Shown: positions 51,900-60,489 of the stretch, in pieces | Layout of the letters: each line of letters begins with the position of its first letter | How positions within the stretch are numbered: position 1 is the first letter of the stretch | NCBI RefSeq assembly: GCF_008000815.1 | Contig: NZ_CP042806.1 | Coordinates: 1,860,001-1,924,000 of the forward strand | DNA from: Terriglobus albidus | GTDB taxonomy: Bacteria; Acidobacteriota; Terriglobia; Terriglobales; Acidobacteriaceae | DNA length: 64,000 nt | Reading direction: 5' to 3' | Translations under genes and position numbers: made by a program | The notes under the pieces: model-generated | Told to the model about the DNA's origin: nothing | The model's input: the letters and a program-made list of their open reading frames with translations, nothing else | The model's database searches: none

Positions 51900-52008
51900 G
51901 GCGTTTCCCCTGTGGGTGTGATCAAGGGCCTCCGCATCTATGAGCGTCTTCCGCAAAGAACGCCGCTCTTCTGTCCCTCCGGGACACTCGGCAATAGGAA
52001 AACGCTCT
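51900..52008 (-). repeat. Dispersed 108-bp inverted-end repeat, copy F (diverged, reverse orientation)
   Basis: The reverse complement of the family consensus can be followed across the span: GGGCGTTTCCCCTGTGGGTG, CTCCGCATCTATGAGCGT, then TTCCGCAAAGAACGCCG and end GGAAAACGCTCTA. The last three bases overlap the TAG (52007-52009) of the leftward oxidoreductase gene. Confidence 0.7.
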
Positions 52009-52918
52009 AAAAGAGCAGAATCTTCCCTTGAGATCCGCCGCCATGCTCGGCCATGCGATGTGCTTCGGCTGCCTCGGTGAGCGGCAGTTCGGTACGGATA
52101 GGAAGCCGAAACTTCCCATCTCGAACGTCGTCAGCGAACTCCCGTACCTTGGATGGATCGGGAACGGCCATCATGGCATTGACGGTAATGGCTGGAAACT
52201 GCTGCGCATTTTTCGGCGGACCGACGACACTGCCGTACATCCCGCCACTTTTTACCTTCGCGATCAGCTTTGTGGCGATGTCTCCACCAATGGTGTCAGC
52301 CACTGCATCGAGCGGCGGCAGGGTCTTGAGGGCGTTGTCATCATCGAGTGCGAAAACACCGTTCGCATTCAAGCCCAGGGCCTGTTCGATCTGGGTCTTG
52401 CGTACGCCGGCGAGAACAGTTGCTCCTGCTTTGCGGGCAGAGTGAATCGCGGCTCGGCCAACGCTGCCGAGAGCTCCTGTGACAAGCACTGTTCTTCCGG
52501 CATGAACCTTTGCCGCGCGTCGGACCAATTGGTCTCCGGTAAGTGAGACCAACGGCAAAGCTGCTGCCGCAACCGGATCGACTCCGTCGGGCAGATGAGT
52601 CACGTCATTCGCCTTAACCGTCACCAACTCGGCATAGGTGTGCCAGGCCAGCGCCAGCACCTTCTGGCCGGGTTCGAACTGTGTCACTCCCGGTCCCGTC
52701 GACTCGACGATTCCACTGAGATCTCGTCCCAGAATGGCAGGGAACTGCAGCGGAAAGCGTTCTTTCGTTGCGCCGCTTCGCATCTTATAGTCGATTGGAT
52801 TGACACTGGTCGCGAGCAGGCGGACCAGAATCTCACCTTCTCCGGGTACTGGATCAGGAACTTCCTCCAGGACAAGTTCTTCGGGACCGCCATACCTATG
52901 AATGCATACTGCCTGCAT
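52007..52918 (-). CDS. Quinone oxidoreductase-type NADPH dehydrogenase (MDR family)
   Basis: The 303-residue zinc-free medium-chain reductase starts MQAVCIHRYGGPEELVLEEV, with the family segments VNPIDYKMRSG, LGRDLSGIVESTGPGV and the NADP loop VTGALGSVGRAAI. ATG 52918 is fixed by AGGAG ten bases upstream; an in-frame start 29 codons earlier is less likely. It reduces quinones or alkenals with NADPH; substrate is unknown. The last codons run directly into repeat copy F. Confidence 0.9.
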   Translation of the reverse strand: MQAVCIHRYGGPEELVLEEVPDPVPGEGEILVRLLATSVNPIDYKMRSGATKERFPLQFPAILGRDLSGIVESTGPGVTQFEPGQKVLALAWHTYAELVTVKANDVTHLPDGVDPVAAAALPLVSLTGDQLVRRAAKVHAGRTVLVTGALGSVGRAAIHSARKAGATVLAGVRKTQIEQALGLNANGVFALDDDNALKTLPPLDAVADTIGGDIATKLIAKVKSGGMYGSVVGPPKNAQQFPAITVNAMMAVPDPSKVREFADDVRDGKFRLPIRTELPLTEAAEAHRMAEHGGGSQGKILLF

Positions 52919-53044
52919 GCCGGCTGTTCTCCTTTCGAGCGAATGATGTTGTCGTACAAATGCCAGAGAGATAGAGGCGCGCTCCGGCGAATAACGATAT
53001 GCCATGCAACGTTGGTTGACGAAACTGGCGAAAGGGATGCGTGC

Positions 53045-53767
53045 TCACCCAAGTGAAGCCCGATAAGGCGATCGCGCCAGCAACGCATATTGACCGCCCA
53101 GCGGGACCTTTGCAAGCAAGCTCTCGAGAGAAGCCATACGAGAATAAAGGCGTTCCGGAAGATAGAGAAAATAGTCAGAAAAAAGTGGTGCAAAGCCACA
53201 GCCGCTCATCAGCGCTTTTGCGTCCCTCGCGGTAAGAAGTTCGGCGTCGACATCTACCGGGCATCGACTGACAATGGCTCGCGTGACCGGGTTCCAGGGA
53301 TTGTGCTCGATAATGCAGGCCAGCCCCCCGGGTGACAGGACTCGCTTGATCTCATTCATCAACAGCTTTCTCGCTGCCTGCGGAACATGATGATACACAC
53401 ACACTGCCGTTACGAAGTCTGCTGAACCGGTATCAAACGGAAGCTCGATCTGCGATTGCTGTTGGCGCACCTCGAAGCGGGTGCTGGAATCAAGCATTGC
53501 GGCAGATGGATCGCAGCCGCCTGCCCATGCGAAATGGCTTCCCGCTAACTCGAGCAGCTCTCCTTTGCCGCACCCTACATCCAGCCATCGTAGCGAACTT
53601 GTATTCAGCCCAGCCCGATGCAGGAGATCCTGAATCAGGACCCATTTTCTCTGGTGGAAATAGTGTGTCCCATGGGCGAACCGGTTCCTGATGGGATCTT
53701 CCAGCAACGCATCGTACGATGCCGCATACAGATCGAACTCTGGAGATAGTTTTTCGTTTGCCGCCAT
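53045..53767 (-). CDS. Class I SAM-dependent methyltransferase
   Basis: The 240-residue enzyme has the SAM motif I WLDVGCGKGELLELAG, motif II region DPSAAMLDSS, and VYHHVPQAARKLLMNEIKRVLSPGG. It most resembles type 11 methyltransferases. It is the last gene of a leftward run with a GT39-like and a GT2 gene, so it may modify a glycan or lipid-linked sugar. Confidence 0.88.
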   Translation of the reverse strand: MAANEKLSPEFDLYAASYDALLEDPIRNRFAHGTHYFHQRKWVLIQDLLHRAGLNTSSLRWLDVGCGKGELLELAGSHFAWAGGCDPSAAMLDSSTRFEVRQQQSQIELPFDTGSADFVTAVCVYHHVPQAARKLLMNEIKRVLSPGGLACIIEHNPWNPVTRAIVSRCPVDVDAELLTARDAKALMSGCGFAPLFSDYFLYLPERLYSRMASLESLLAKVPLGGQYALLARSPYRASLG

Positions 53768-53783
53768 GCTATTTCCTTTTCGT

Positions 53784-55397
53784 TCAGCGCTCTAACCGTT
53801 CCATAATCCGGAAGCCATCGACCACCTGTACAAGCCGGTAGTGCGATTTAAGATATGGCTCCACGATGAAATCACCTGGGGCTACCTGGGTCGACGAGGG
53901 AAAGACCACGGCGGCTACCTGCTCGATGTTCTTGTCCCAGACAACGTAACGAACCTTGCGCTCCTCCAGAATTCGCACTGTCTCCTGAAACTGAGACGGC
54001 GTGTTGTAGTTGTAAACGAGGATGCTATAGGGAGTAGGGTTGGTTGTAGCGTCCAGGAAGTAATACCTCGGGGCATACGGGTAGACGAAAATCTCTTCTC
54101 CGGGAGCAGCATACTTTTCCAGGGCGGCGAAAACGTCCATAGTTTTGAACGTCCGGATGGTCCCGGCGCGGGTCGTGACGGAGTGCGAGGCCAGAAGCAG
54201 GCAAAGAAGGTTGAAAATGGCAAGGCTTGCCGAACAGACCAAGAGGAGACGCCTCGCCGCGATTGCCAGTGGTGCTCGGTACTCGCCTAGAAAATGAACA
54301 CCCAAAATCATCAATAGCGGCGATCCGAAGACGAGATGAGTGACATCCTTACGATGAATTTCACTCAGCCATAGCGCTGCTCCGGCAAGCCAGTAGAGCA
54401 GAATCTCATTCCTGGCCAGATTCCATCGAAACCGTGCGCCCAACGCCGCCAACAGGCCGGGGAGTGCTATGACAAATAACAAGGGCACAATCAGCACAGC
54501 CGCCATTGGGACTGTCCATCCGAAGCCCTTTACTTTGACAACCCAGTGATCCCAGAAATTTGACAAGATGTCGTGAGCGTAAGGTACGGCATTGACCGCG
54601 GAGTAATGCTGGGAGGGCCAGATGAAGTTGACATAGATCAGGGCTGACAGGGCTCCCTTGTGCCAGAAATAAAGTGCAACGGCCGCAAGCACGGTAAGGT
54701 AGCTCCCGGTGAGTAATGCCATGGCAGACAGGGATGCGGCGCGGCGGAGCTTCAGCACAAAAAGCCAGACCAGAAACGCGCAGAATAAGAGGAGCCCCTT
54801 CGGTTGAAGGAAACAGGTCGTGGCGCCGGCAAGACCACCGGCTGCGAGTAACAGACTTCTGTTACCCCTTTCCAGCCATAGGAGCGCGCAGACAACCGCG
54901 GCCAATGCAAAGAAGTTGCTATCTACATGATGGCTGATGGCCGGCCACAGGCCACCGAAGCAGGTCGCAGCCAGCACGATGCTGGGAGTAATGGGGGACG
55001 TTCTGCATATGCGGCGCGATAGGAAATACATGGCGAGCGCCGTTCCTATCGACGTAATGAATAGACATATGCGGCTTGCAAGAAAGGTCTCTCCGAACAC
55101 CTTAAAGAAGCCTGCAAGCCAATAGAACGTCCCCGGCCCAATCACTTCGAAGAAGTCGCGCGCAAAGACCTGGCCGTGCGCGACCCTGATCGCCCCATAA
55201 TCCAGTGTTCCTTCATCGGAGCCGACAAGGAAGAGGCGCATGAACGGCAAGATGTATAAGGAGCCCCAGAATGCAAAGAGGACGAGACTTTTAAGCTGCT
55301 TGCTGGAGAGCACCTCGACCGGCTTTACTGCAGGTGCGGATACCAGCTCGATATCCATACTGCAATCAACGAAGTCTCTGGAAGTGTCGACAGGCAT
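53784..55397 (-). CDS. GT39-like membrane glycosyltransferase
   Basis: The 537-residue protein has about eleven membrane helices. The acidic motif in the first periplasmic loop (VGSDEGTLDYGAIRVAHGQ) and the downstream PGTFYWLAG fit polyprenyl-phosphate-sugar dependent GT-C enzymes (GT39 family). The C-terminal soluble domain has PYAPRYYFLDATTNPTPY. It starts two bases after the stop of the GT2 gene, which likely makes the lipid-linked sugar it uses. Acceptor could be pilin or another cell-surface protein, as the gene follows two Flp pilins. Confidence 0.8.
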   Translation of the reverse strand: MPVDTSRDFVDCSMDIELVSAPAVKPVEVLSSKQLKSLVLFAFWGSLYILPFMRLFLVGSDEGTLDYGAIRVAHGQVFARDFFEVIGPGTFYWLAGFFKVFGETFLASRICLFITSIGTALAMYFLSRRICRTSPITPSIVLAATCFGGLWPAISHHVDSNFFALAAVVCALLWLERGNRSLLLAAGGLAGATTCFLQPKGLLLFCAFLVWLFVLKLRRAASLSAMALLTGSYLTVLAAVALYFWHKGALSALIYVNFIWPSQHYSAVNAVPYAHDILSNFWDHWVVKVKGFGWTVPMAAVLIVPLLFVIALPGLLAALGARFRWNLARNEILLYWLAGAALWLSEIHRKDVTHLVFGSPLLMILGVHFLGEYRAPLAIAARRLLLVCSASLAIFNLLCLLLASHSVTTRAGTIRTFKTMDVFAALEKYAAPGEEIFVYPYAPRYYFLDATTNPTPYSILVYNYNTPSQFQETVRILEERKVRYVVWDKNIEQVAAVVFPSSTQVAPGDFIVEPYLKSHYRLVQVVDGFRIMERLER

Positions 55398-55399
55398 TG

Positions 55400-56461
55400 T
55401 TATGCTCGCAGGCTTGTGAGTGAGTTCAGCGTTGTCTCTGCCTCGATGCTATGATCGGGTGCTTCATCGGCGCCGATCACAACCGCCTTTCGCGGCTGAG
55501 GTTTTTCCAGAAGCACCGCACGTGTAAGCCCATGCTGCGGCGAAGAGACGTTGCACGTGTCGTTCACGACATAGAGAGGCCGGCCTTTGGTCTCTTCATA
55601 GGTGCGGGCGACATAGTCTCCCACGGCGCCCAGGGCCAGTAGAAGCATCCCGGAGAACGTGCACTGCATGGCGACAACGGATGCCCATCCGGGGATAAGT
55701 GTCTTCGTCCAAAGCGCCAGGTACAGCACCCATAAGAGGTACAGAAAACCGGCTCCGCCAAGGAAGCTGCCCGCCGCGATGCTTATCCGCAACGGAAATG
55801 CAGAGAACGAAGAAATACCTGTCCATGCAAAACGAAGCATCTTGGCGAGTGGATACTTCGTTTCGCCTGCTACGCGGGCACAGCGCCGAAAGGGAAGCAA
55901 GGCTTCTTTCATTCCCAGCCATGCAATCATGCCGCGCATGTACCGGTGTTCTTCTCGAAGAGAGCGGATGGCATTGACCGCCCTGTGGCTGAAGAGTCGA
56001 AAATCTCCAACATCCTGAGTGAGTTGATGGCTGGAAATCCGCGAAAGGGTCCGATAGAACAGAGCCGCGGTCCACCGTTTGAACCTGGTCTCCGACTCGC
56101 GGGAGATCCTCTGTGGCGACACAACGTCATAGCCTTGCTCATACAGTGCAAGCATCTCTGGCAGCAGCTCCGGCGGATCCTGCAGGTCTACATCCATGAC
56201 CACTACGGCGTCACCATCGGCGAAGTCGAGTCCCGCCGTGACGGCAGCCTGATGGCCGAAGTTACGAGTAAAACGGAGCACCTTTACACATGGATCGTTC
56301 GAGGCGAGTTCTCCAAGAATCTCCGATGTCGCATCGGTGCTTCCATCGTCTATGAAGATAACCTCCCAGATCCGGCCGTGCAGTGCGGCGCGAAGGCGCG
56401 GGAGGAACAACGGTATTGTTTCCGCTTCATTGAGTACTGGAACCACAACCGAAAGAAGCAT
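55400..56461 (-). CDS. GT2 polyprenyl-phosphate sugar synthase (DPM1/GtrB-like)
   Basis: The 353-residue enzyme has a GT2 domain (residues 3-230) with VVPVLNEAETI, FIDDGSTDAT, RNFGHQAAVTAGLDFADGD and MDVDLQDPP. Two membrane helices follow (ISIAAGSFLGGAGFLYLLWV and VVAMQCTFSGMLLLALGAVG), then ARTYEETKGRPLYVV. This is the form of enzymes transferring a sugar from a nucleotide donor to polyprenyl phosphate. The tail of about 50 residues is extra. It is directly coupled to the GT39-like gene. Confidence 0.88.
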   Translation of the reverse strand: MLLSVVVPVLNEAETIPLFLPRLRAALHGRIWEVIFIDDGSTDATSEILGELASNDPCVKVLRFTRNFGHQAAVTAGLDFADGDAVVVMDVDLQDPPELLPEMLALYEQGYDVVSPQRISRESETRFKRWTAALFYRTLSRISSHQLTQDVGDFRLFSHRAVNAIRSLREEHRYMRGMIAWLGMKEALLPFRRCARVAGETKYPLAKMLRFAWTGISSFSAFPLRISIAAGSFLGGAGFLYLLWVLYLALWTKTLIPGWASVVAMQCTFSGMLLLALGAVGDYVARTYEETKGRPLYVVNDTCNVSSPQHGLTRAVLLEKPQPRKAVVIGADEAPDHSIEAETTLNSLTSLRA

Positions 56462-56573
56462 GGCATTTCACCTAAGTGTTCTGCGTGAGCCCGTTGACCT
56501 GAGGCAGAAAGATACAGCAAACAGACCGTACTGCAAGAAAGGTGATGCATGGCCGAAAGACCTGGCCAGACAA

Positions 56574-56771
56574 TCACCCAATGGCATTGGTAAGCGTCGT
56601 GCCGATGTTCTGGAACGCGGTGTTGATATTGGTCGCCAGGGTGTTCATTCCGGCCGTAGCGGCGAAGGCGATGAGTGCAACCACCAGCGCGTATTCGATA
56701 AGATCCTGGCCTTCGTCTCCCAGAAGGACGGCTCGAACCATGACAGCAAGTTTTCTAAATTCGAATTTCAT
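56574..56771 (-). CDS. Flp-type (type IVb) pilin, copy 1
   Basis: The 65-residue prepilin has a basic leader MKFEFRKLAVMVRAVLLGDE and the processing site G|QDLIEY, with Glu at mature position 5 and Tyr at 6, both hallmarks of Flp pilins. The hydrophobic helix ALVVALIAFAATAGMNTLA and tail NTAFQNIGTTLTNAIG follow. GAGGAG ten bases before ATG 56771 sets the start. It forms the fibre of the Tad apparatus encoded around it. Confidence 0.94.
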   Translation of the reverse strand: MKFEFRKLAVMVRAVLLGDEGQDLIEYALVVALIAFAATAGMNTLATNINTAFQNIGTTLTNAIG

Positions 56772-56933
56772 TGTGATGTTTCTCCTCTGAATGGTTAGCT
56801 TCAAACGTTCGAGATTTGAGCGCTTTGGAATTGAGTAGGGAGAGCACGGAAGGGCCACCTTAAGCGCCTCCCCCCTCAGAATCCCGCAGTGAAAATCAAG
56901 TACAGCTAGCCCAGCGATATGCCCCGCCACAAA

Positions 56934-57131
56934 TCAGCCGATGGCGTTAGTAAGCTTCGTGCCGATGTTCTGGAACGCGGTGTTGATATTACCCGCCAGG
57001 GTGTTCATTCCGGCCGTAGCGGCGAAGGCGATCAGTGCAACCACCAGCGCGTATTCGATAAGATCCTGGCCGTCCTCGTTGCTCAGAACGTCCTTTACCG
57101 TCAGGTACATCATCCACATTTTGTTCTTCAT
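56934..57131 (-). CDS. Flp-type (type IVb) pilin, copy 2
   Basis: The 65-residue prepilin has a different leader (MKNKMWMMYLTVKDVLSNED) but a mature part nearly identical to copy 1 (two differences: A/T in NTLAGNI and K/T in GTKLTN). GGAGG eight bases upstream of ATG 57131 sets the start. Identity at the DNA level is also high from the processing site on, which points to recent duplication or gene conversion. Confidence 0.94.
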   Translation of the reverse strand: MKNKMWMMYLTVKDVLSNEDGQDLIEYALVVALIAFAATAGMNTLAGNINTAFQNIGTKLTNAIG

Positions 57132-57536
57132 GGTGAATCCTCCACTCCCTTTGTTTTTTTGTTCCAGTCGATGACTGGTTGACTTCATATCTTGATATCT
57201 AGCAACTGAGATGCCATTCCTTGTCGGTTGCCATATGCCGATAAATAGCCAGGAAATTGCGTGAAGCCGACTCCAGCGGCGCAATTAGGCAGGATATTGA
57301 AGCAGAATAATGCCGCTCTGGCGTTCTAAGTGTGCAAGCATTTGTCATTTCTTTGCTGATATCTACGACGGCATTTATCGTAAGTAGTGTTGTCGCTGCC
57401 GAGGCATTCATCTGCTCAATGAAATGCCACAAAGAGCAATAAATACGGGCTGTTGATGGCTTAAATGGAAACAACAATGCCAGATTCGCATTGTTGCCCG
57501 TCGTGATGATGTTATGAGTCATGTTGGAGGCCTTTA
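57132..57536. other. AT-richer gap upstream of the pilin genes
   Basis: This 405-bp stretch is poorer in GC than its surroundings and should hold the pilin promoter. A leftward frame of 107 codons (57199-57522) has neither a ribosome site nor a recognisable family, and is not called. No promoter pair was fixed. Confidence 0.4.
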
Positions 57537-57643
57537 AGTAGTTTCCCTGTTACTCGGTACCTCGGAATGGGGTGCAGTGGCGTTTTCATTGCGGAAAACG
57601 CCCATAAATGCGGAAGCCTGCTCTACACCTGCAGGGAGAATGC
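57537..57643 (+). repeat. Dispersed 108-bp inverted-end repeat, copy E
   Basis: The left end is worn (TTTCCCTGT kept); the right end GCAGGGAGAATGC and the central GGCGTTTTC/GGAAAACGCC palindrome are clear. The right end is one base from the TAA (57645-57647) of the DUF192 gene. Confidence 0.85.
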
Positions 57644-57644
57644 T

Positions 57645-58082
57645 TTAGTCGTTCTTGTGGAGCGCCAAGGGTAACTCAAGCCGATCGCCGCGGCGCGTTC
57701 CGCTGCTGCAAACGGAGCCGGCTTCTAATTCCAGTACGGAGTGAGCGAGAAGACATAATGAAATCCTCCAGGGAGGCACGCTATGTCTTATTTTTCTTAC
57801 TCGCTTATCACGGCTCAGATAGACAAGATCGATCGCGAACTGCATTCTGAAGGTGTGAATCCCCGCGCAGGGAACGATCCATAGGCCTCCTCCTTGTGCG
57901 AGTTTCTTTTGTCCAAGCAACCCTTTTCTGCGGGTTTTGCTTGTATCTGCTACGTCAATGCATCGGGCTAACTCGGTGCCGCGTGTTATATTTTTGACGA
58001 TTAAATGGATCTCGGGCCTCTCCGCGTGTGAAGCGAAAATGCCCGAGATCCATTTGAGAAGAGCCATGGCGCTATGTTCCAT
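57645..58082 (-). CDS. DUF192-family protein at the end of the cpaB-cpaC unit
   Basis: The product has 145 residues (or 140 from an ATG at 58067). Family motif: RRKGLLGQKKLAQGGGLWIVPCAGIHTFRMQFAIDLVYL, given here in parts as GLLGQKKL, GLWIVPC and IHTFRMQFAIDLVYL. Then come PPWRISLC and SVLELEAG. DUF192 (Pfam) forms a small beta-barrel; its function is unsettled, and it is often exported, though here no signal peptide is seen. It follows the secretin gene with two bases between, hence co-transcribed, an association that is also found in other Tad loci. Confidence 0.85.
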   Translation of the reverse strand: MEHSAMALLKWISGIFASHAERPEIHLIVKNITRGTELARCIDVADTSKTRRKGLLGQKKLAQGGGLWIVPCAGIHTFRMQFAIDLVYLSRDKRVRKIRHSVPPWRISLCLLAHSVLELEAGSVCSSGTRRGDRLELPLALHKND

Positions 58083-58084
58083 CT

Positions 58085-59638
58085 TTATTGCTGTGGACTA
58101 GCTTGTTGTTGTGGATTGTCTGTTTCCCCGTTGTTCGTGAAGTTATACACGGCTACGGGAGTCATACTTTCCGTTTGCAACGTACGCCCTGGCTTCATGC
58201 TCTCAACCAGTTTCTCAACAGAAATCGTTGCTGGAGGAGGTATTGTTCCTGCGGGAGCGCTCGGGTTTTCCATGAGGGTGCCGGAGAGCGAAGGCAGGAA
58301 TTTATCGGGGAATTTGATCTCCGGCCTGGGTGCTCCAGCCGGAATTGGATTCACGATTTCGGGAGTTATAATAACTACTAACTCCGTATTTGACTTAGTA
58401 ACTGACATGGATTGGAAGAGCTTGCCGAGGACCGGGACATCGCCGATGAAAGGAATCTTCGACAGGTTCTTGGTTTCGCGATTATCGAGCAGTCCGCCAA
58501 TTGCAAAACTCTGACCCTGGCCGAGCTCAACTTCGGTTTTGACCTTGCGCGTGCTGATTGCCGGAACATTGAAGCCGGATAACCTTACTCCGTTTGCGAA
58601 GTCGAGAGAACTGACCTCGGGTGCAACCTGAAGCCGGATTGTCCCACGAGGTGTAATGGTTGGGATGAAGTCCAGACGGACGCCAAACTCCTTGAACTGG
58701 ATCGTCACTGCGCCGGTGCCGCTTCCAGTAACGCCCTGGACAACGGGGAACGGGAACTGGCCGCCGGCCAGAAAGCTTCCTTGTTTTCCATTGCTCGTCA
58801 GGACATTGGGTTCCGCCAGGACCTGCAATACACCAGTTGTCTGCATCGCCTGGAGTGTTGCGCCGAGATTCAAATCGGGCCGGAAGATGAAGATGTTCAT
58901 CAGATCCGACAGGGCTATTCTCGACCCTGAACCGTCCTGACTGTTCTCGAGCGTTGGCGGTGCGAACTGCTGCGTCGTGACGGTACCAATACTGTTGGTG
59001 GCGCCCGTGCTGAAGACGTTCAGGCCAAGCTGTTGACCGCGGTTTCTGTCGACACTGGCGAAACGCACCTTCAACAGAATCTGCGGTTCGCCTGCAGGGA
59101 CGTTGACATACAGCAGGTTGACTACCTTGCCGGCGGTAGCTGCGATCTGGACGGCCCGCTTGGAGCTGTCGAGATCCTTCACTGTGCCGCGAAGGAAGAT
59201 AGAGCCTCCCTCGGCGCTGACGCGTACAGCCTGGCCGGGAAACTCGGTCCTGAGTTCACGGCGTATGGCTTCCAACTTGTCACCGGCGTCGGCACGGCCG
59301 CCGTAGACCTTCACGTTGAAGAACTGCCGGGCTCCTCCGGCCTGCCAGACAATGAGTGTGGTCTCTCCAGGGGCTTTACCGTTGATCATGACCTCGGAAG
59401 GGCTTACAGCGGTAGCCTCGGCGATGTCAGAGGAACCGACAGCGATCCGCGACACCGAGCGAAGACTATCAACCAGGACGGACTTGCCAACGGCGACTAC
59501 CAGATCATTTGCAGAATCCTGCGTTGAGGCTCCGGGAGCAGCCATGGGGGTTCCGCTCGTCTGTGCATACATGGGCTTTCCGGCACAGACGGCACAAGAC
59601 AGAAAAGATAGGCAAGCGATAATGAATGTGTCTCTCAC
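58085..59638 (-). CDS. cpaC: Tad pilus secretin CpaC/RcpA
   Basis: The 517-residue outer-membrane channel of the Tad system has a signal peptide (up to about MYAQ), then a BON/pilus-type N-terminal region (LVVAVGKSVLVDSLRSVSRIAVGSSDIAEATAV, in parts) and a secretin core. Core segments are PNVLTSNGKQGSFLAGGQFPFPVV, QFKEFGVRLDFIPTI and ELVVIITPEIVNPIP. The Gln-rich tail NPQQQASPQQ is unusual. It overlaps cpaB by four bases (ATGA at 59635-59638), and the next gene is a DUF192 protein. Confidence 0.92.
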   Translation of the reverse strand: MRDTFIIACLSFLSCAVCAGKPMYAQTSGTPMAAPGASTQDSANDLVVAVGKSVLVDSLRSVSRIAVGSSDIAEATAVSPSEVMINGKAPGETTLIVWQAGGARQFFNVKVYGGRADAGDKLEAIRRELRTEFPGQAVRVSAEGGSIFLRGTVKDLDSSKRAVQIAATAGKVVNLLYVNVPAGEPQILLKVRFASVDRNRGQQLGLNVFSTGATNSIGTVTTQQFAPPTLENSQDGSGSRIALSDLMNIFIFRPDLNLGATLQAMQTTGVLQVLAEPNVLTSNGKQGSFLAGGQFPFPVVQGVTGSGTGAVTIQFKEFGVRLDFIPTITPRGTIRLQVAPEVSSLDFANGVRLSGFNVPAISTRKVKTEVELGQGQSFAIGGLLDNRETKNLSKIPFIGDVPVLGKLFQSMSVTKSNTELVVIITPEIVNPIPAGAPRPEIKFPDKFLPSLSGTLMENPSAPAGTIPPPATISVEKLVESMKPGRTLQTESMTPVAVYNFTNNGETDNPQQQASPQQ

Positions 59639-60489
59639 TTTTTGACCTCATCTGAGACAAATTTTTCTTCCGTACGTTTTGATCCATTGAAGACCTGAAC
59701 GAGATAGATCTGTGGGGCCGCTGCACGAACCACGCGAGGTGCTGATACTGTTCGCGGCTTCGGCGGTACGGGGCTGTTCTTATCGGCGAAGAGGTTCGCC
59801 ATTACAGTGCCCGGAGGTTGAGCGATCTGGTTGTCGAGAGGGTTTCTCAGAACTAACTGGATGTGAGTCTGGTTACTTGCCAGACTGAGATCTTCTGCCT
59901 GCTCCGGAGTCACCAACAGATTGACGACCTGTACCGGCTTCGGCTTTCCTTCCTGATCTTTCTGGATGTCCGTGCCTGCTGACAGAACCTGGATATTCTG
60001 CAGCAGCGTCTTTACCTTCGGCCCGTCGACCGGATTTGGTGTCCCCGGCGGGTTTCCTGAGATCAAAACGTCGACGCGCATTCCAGGTGTTACGAAGCCG
60101 GCAACGCCGACGACGTCATCCACCTTGACGGCGCATGCGCGCATACCGGGGCTGATGGTTGCAGCCAGTCCACCACCTGAGCCCGATGCGGCCAGGCGGC
60201 TATCGACTACAGGCTCGTTCTGGTAGAGGTTGGAGACTACTCCTCTTCCGACTGCGTCCTTGAGATTGAGAATTGCTCCCTTGGGTGCGGGCGAGGCAAT
60301 TTCAGAGTAAGTTACGTCGACGTCGCGAAGCACGCTGCCCAGCTTGATATCGGTGGTTGCTACAACGACGCGCGTCATATTCGAGTGCGACGCCAAAACG
60401 CGTTTCCCAACCAGGCGAGATACAAGCAAGCTGCAGATAGCCGCGACGATGAATGCACTGAAGAGAATGACTACCACTCTTTTATTCAT
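59635..60489 (-). CDS. cpaB: Flp pilus assembly protein CpaB/RcpC
   Basis: The 284-residue protein has one N-terminal membrane helix (VVVILFSAFIVAAICSLLV) and a SAF-like domain: TRVVVATTDIKLGSVLRDVDV, GRGVVSNLYQNEPVVDSRL, then GMRACAVKVDDVVGVAGFVTPGMRVDVLI (in parts). It is the periplasmic partner of the CpaC secretin. Its start overlaps the stop of a small secreted protein gene (ATGA). Confidence 0.92.
   Translation of the reverse strand: MNKRVVVILFSAFIVAAICSLLVSRLVGKRVLASHSNMTRVVVATTDIKLGSVLRDVDVTYSEIASPAPKGAILNLKDAVGRGVVSNLYQNEPVVDSRLAASGSGGGLAATISPGMRACAVKVDDVVGVAGFVTPGMRVDVLISGNPPGTPNPVDGPKVKTLLQNIQVLSAGTDIQKDQEGKPKPVQVVNLLVTPEQAEDLSLASNQTHIQLVLRNPLDNQIAQPPGTVMANLFADKNSPVPPKPRTVSAPRVVRAAAPQIYLVQVFNGSKRTEEKFVSDEVKK

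Noticed and set aside
57199-57522. Possible 107-codon leftward gene before the pilins
   Set aside because: No ribosome site, no recognised motif and AT-richer composition. Kept only as an open gap.
10433-57643. CRISPR array from the repeated 108-bp units
   Set aside because: Copies are single or paired, far apart, with no spacers and no cas genes.
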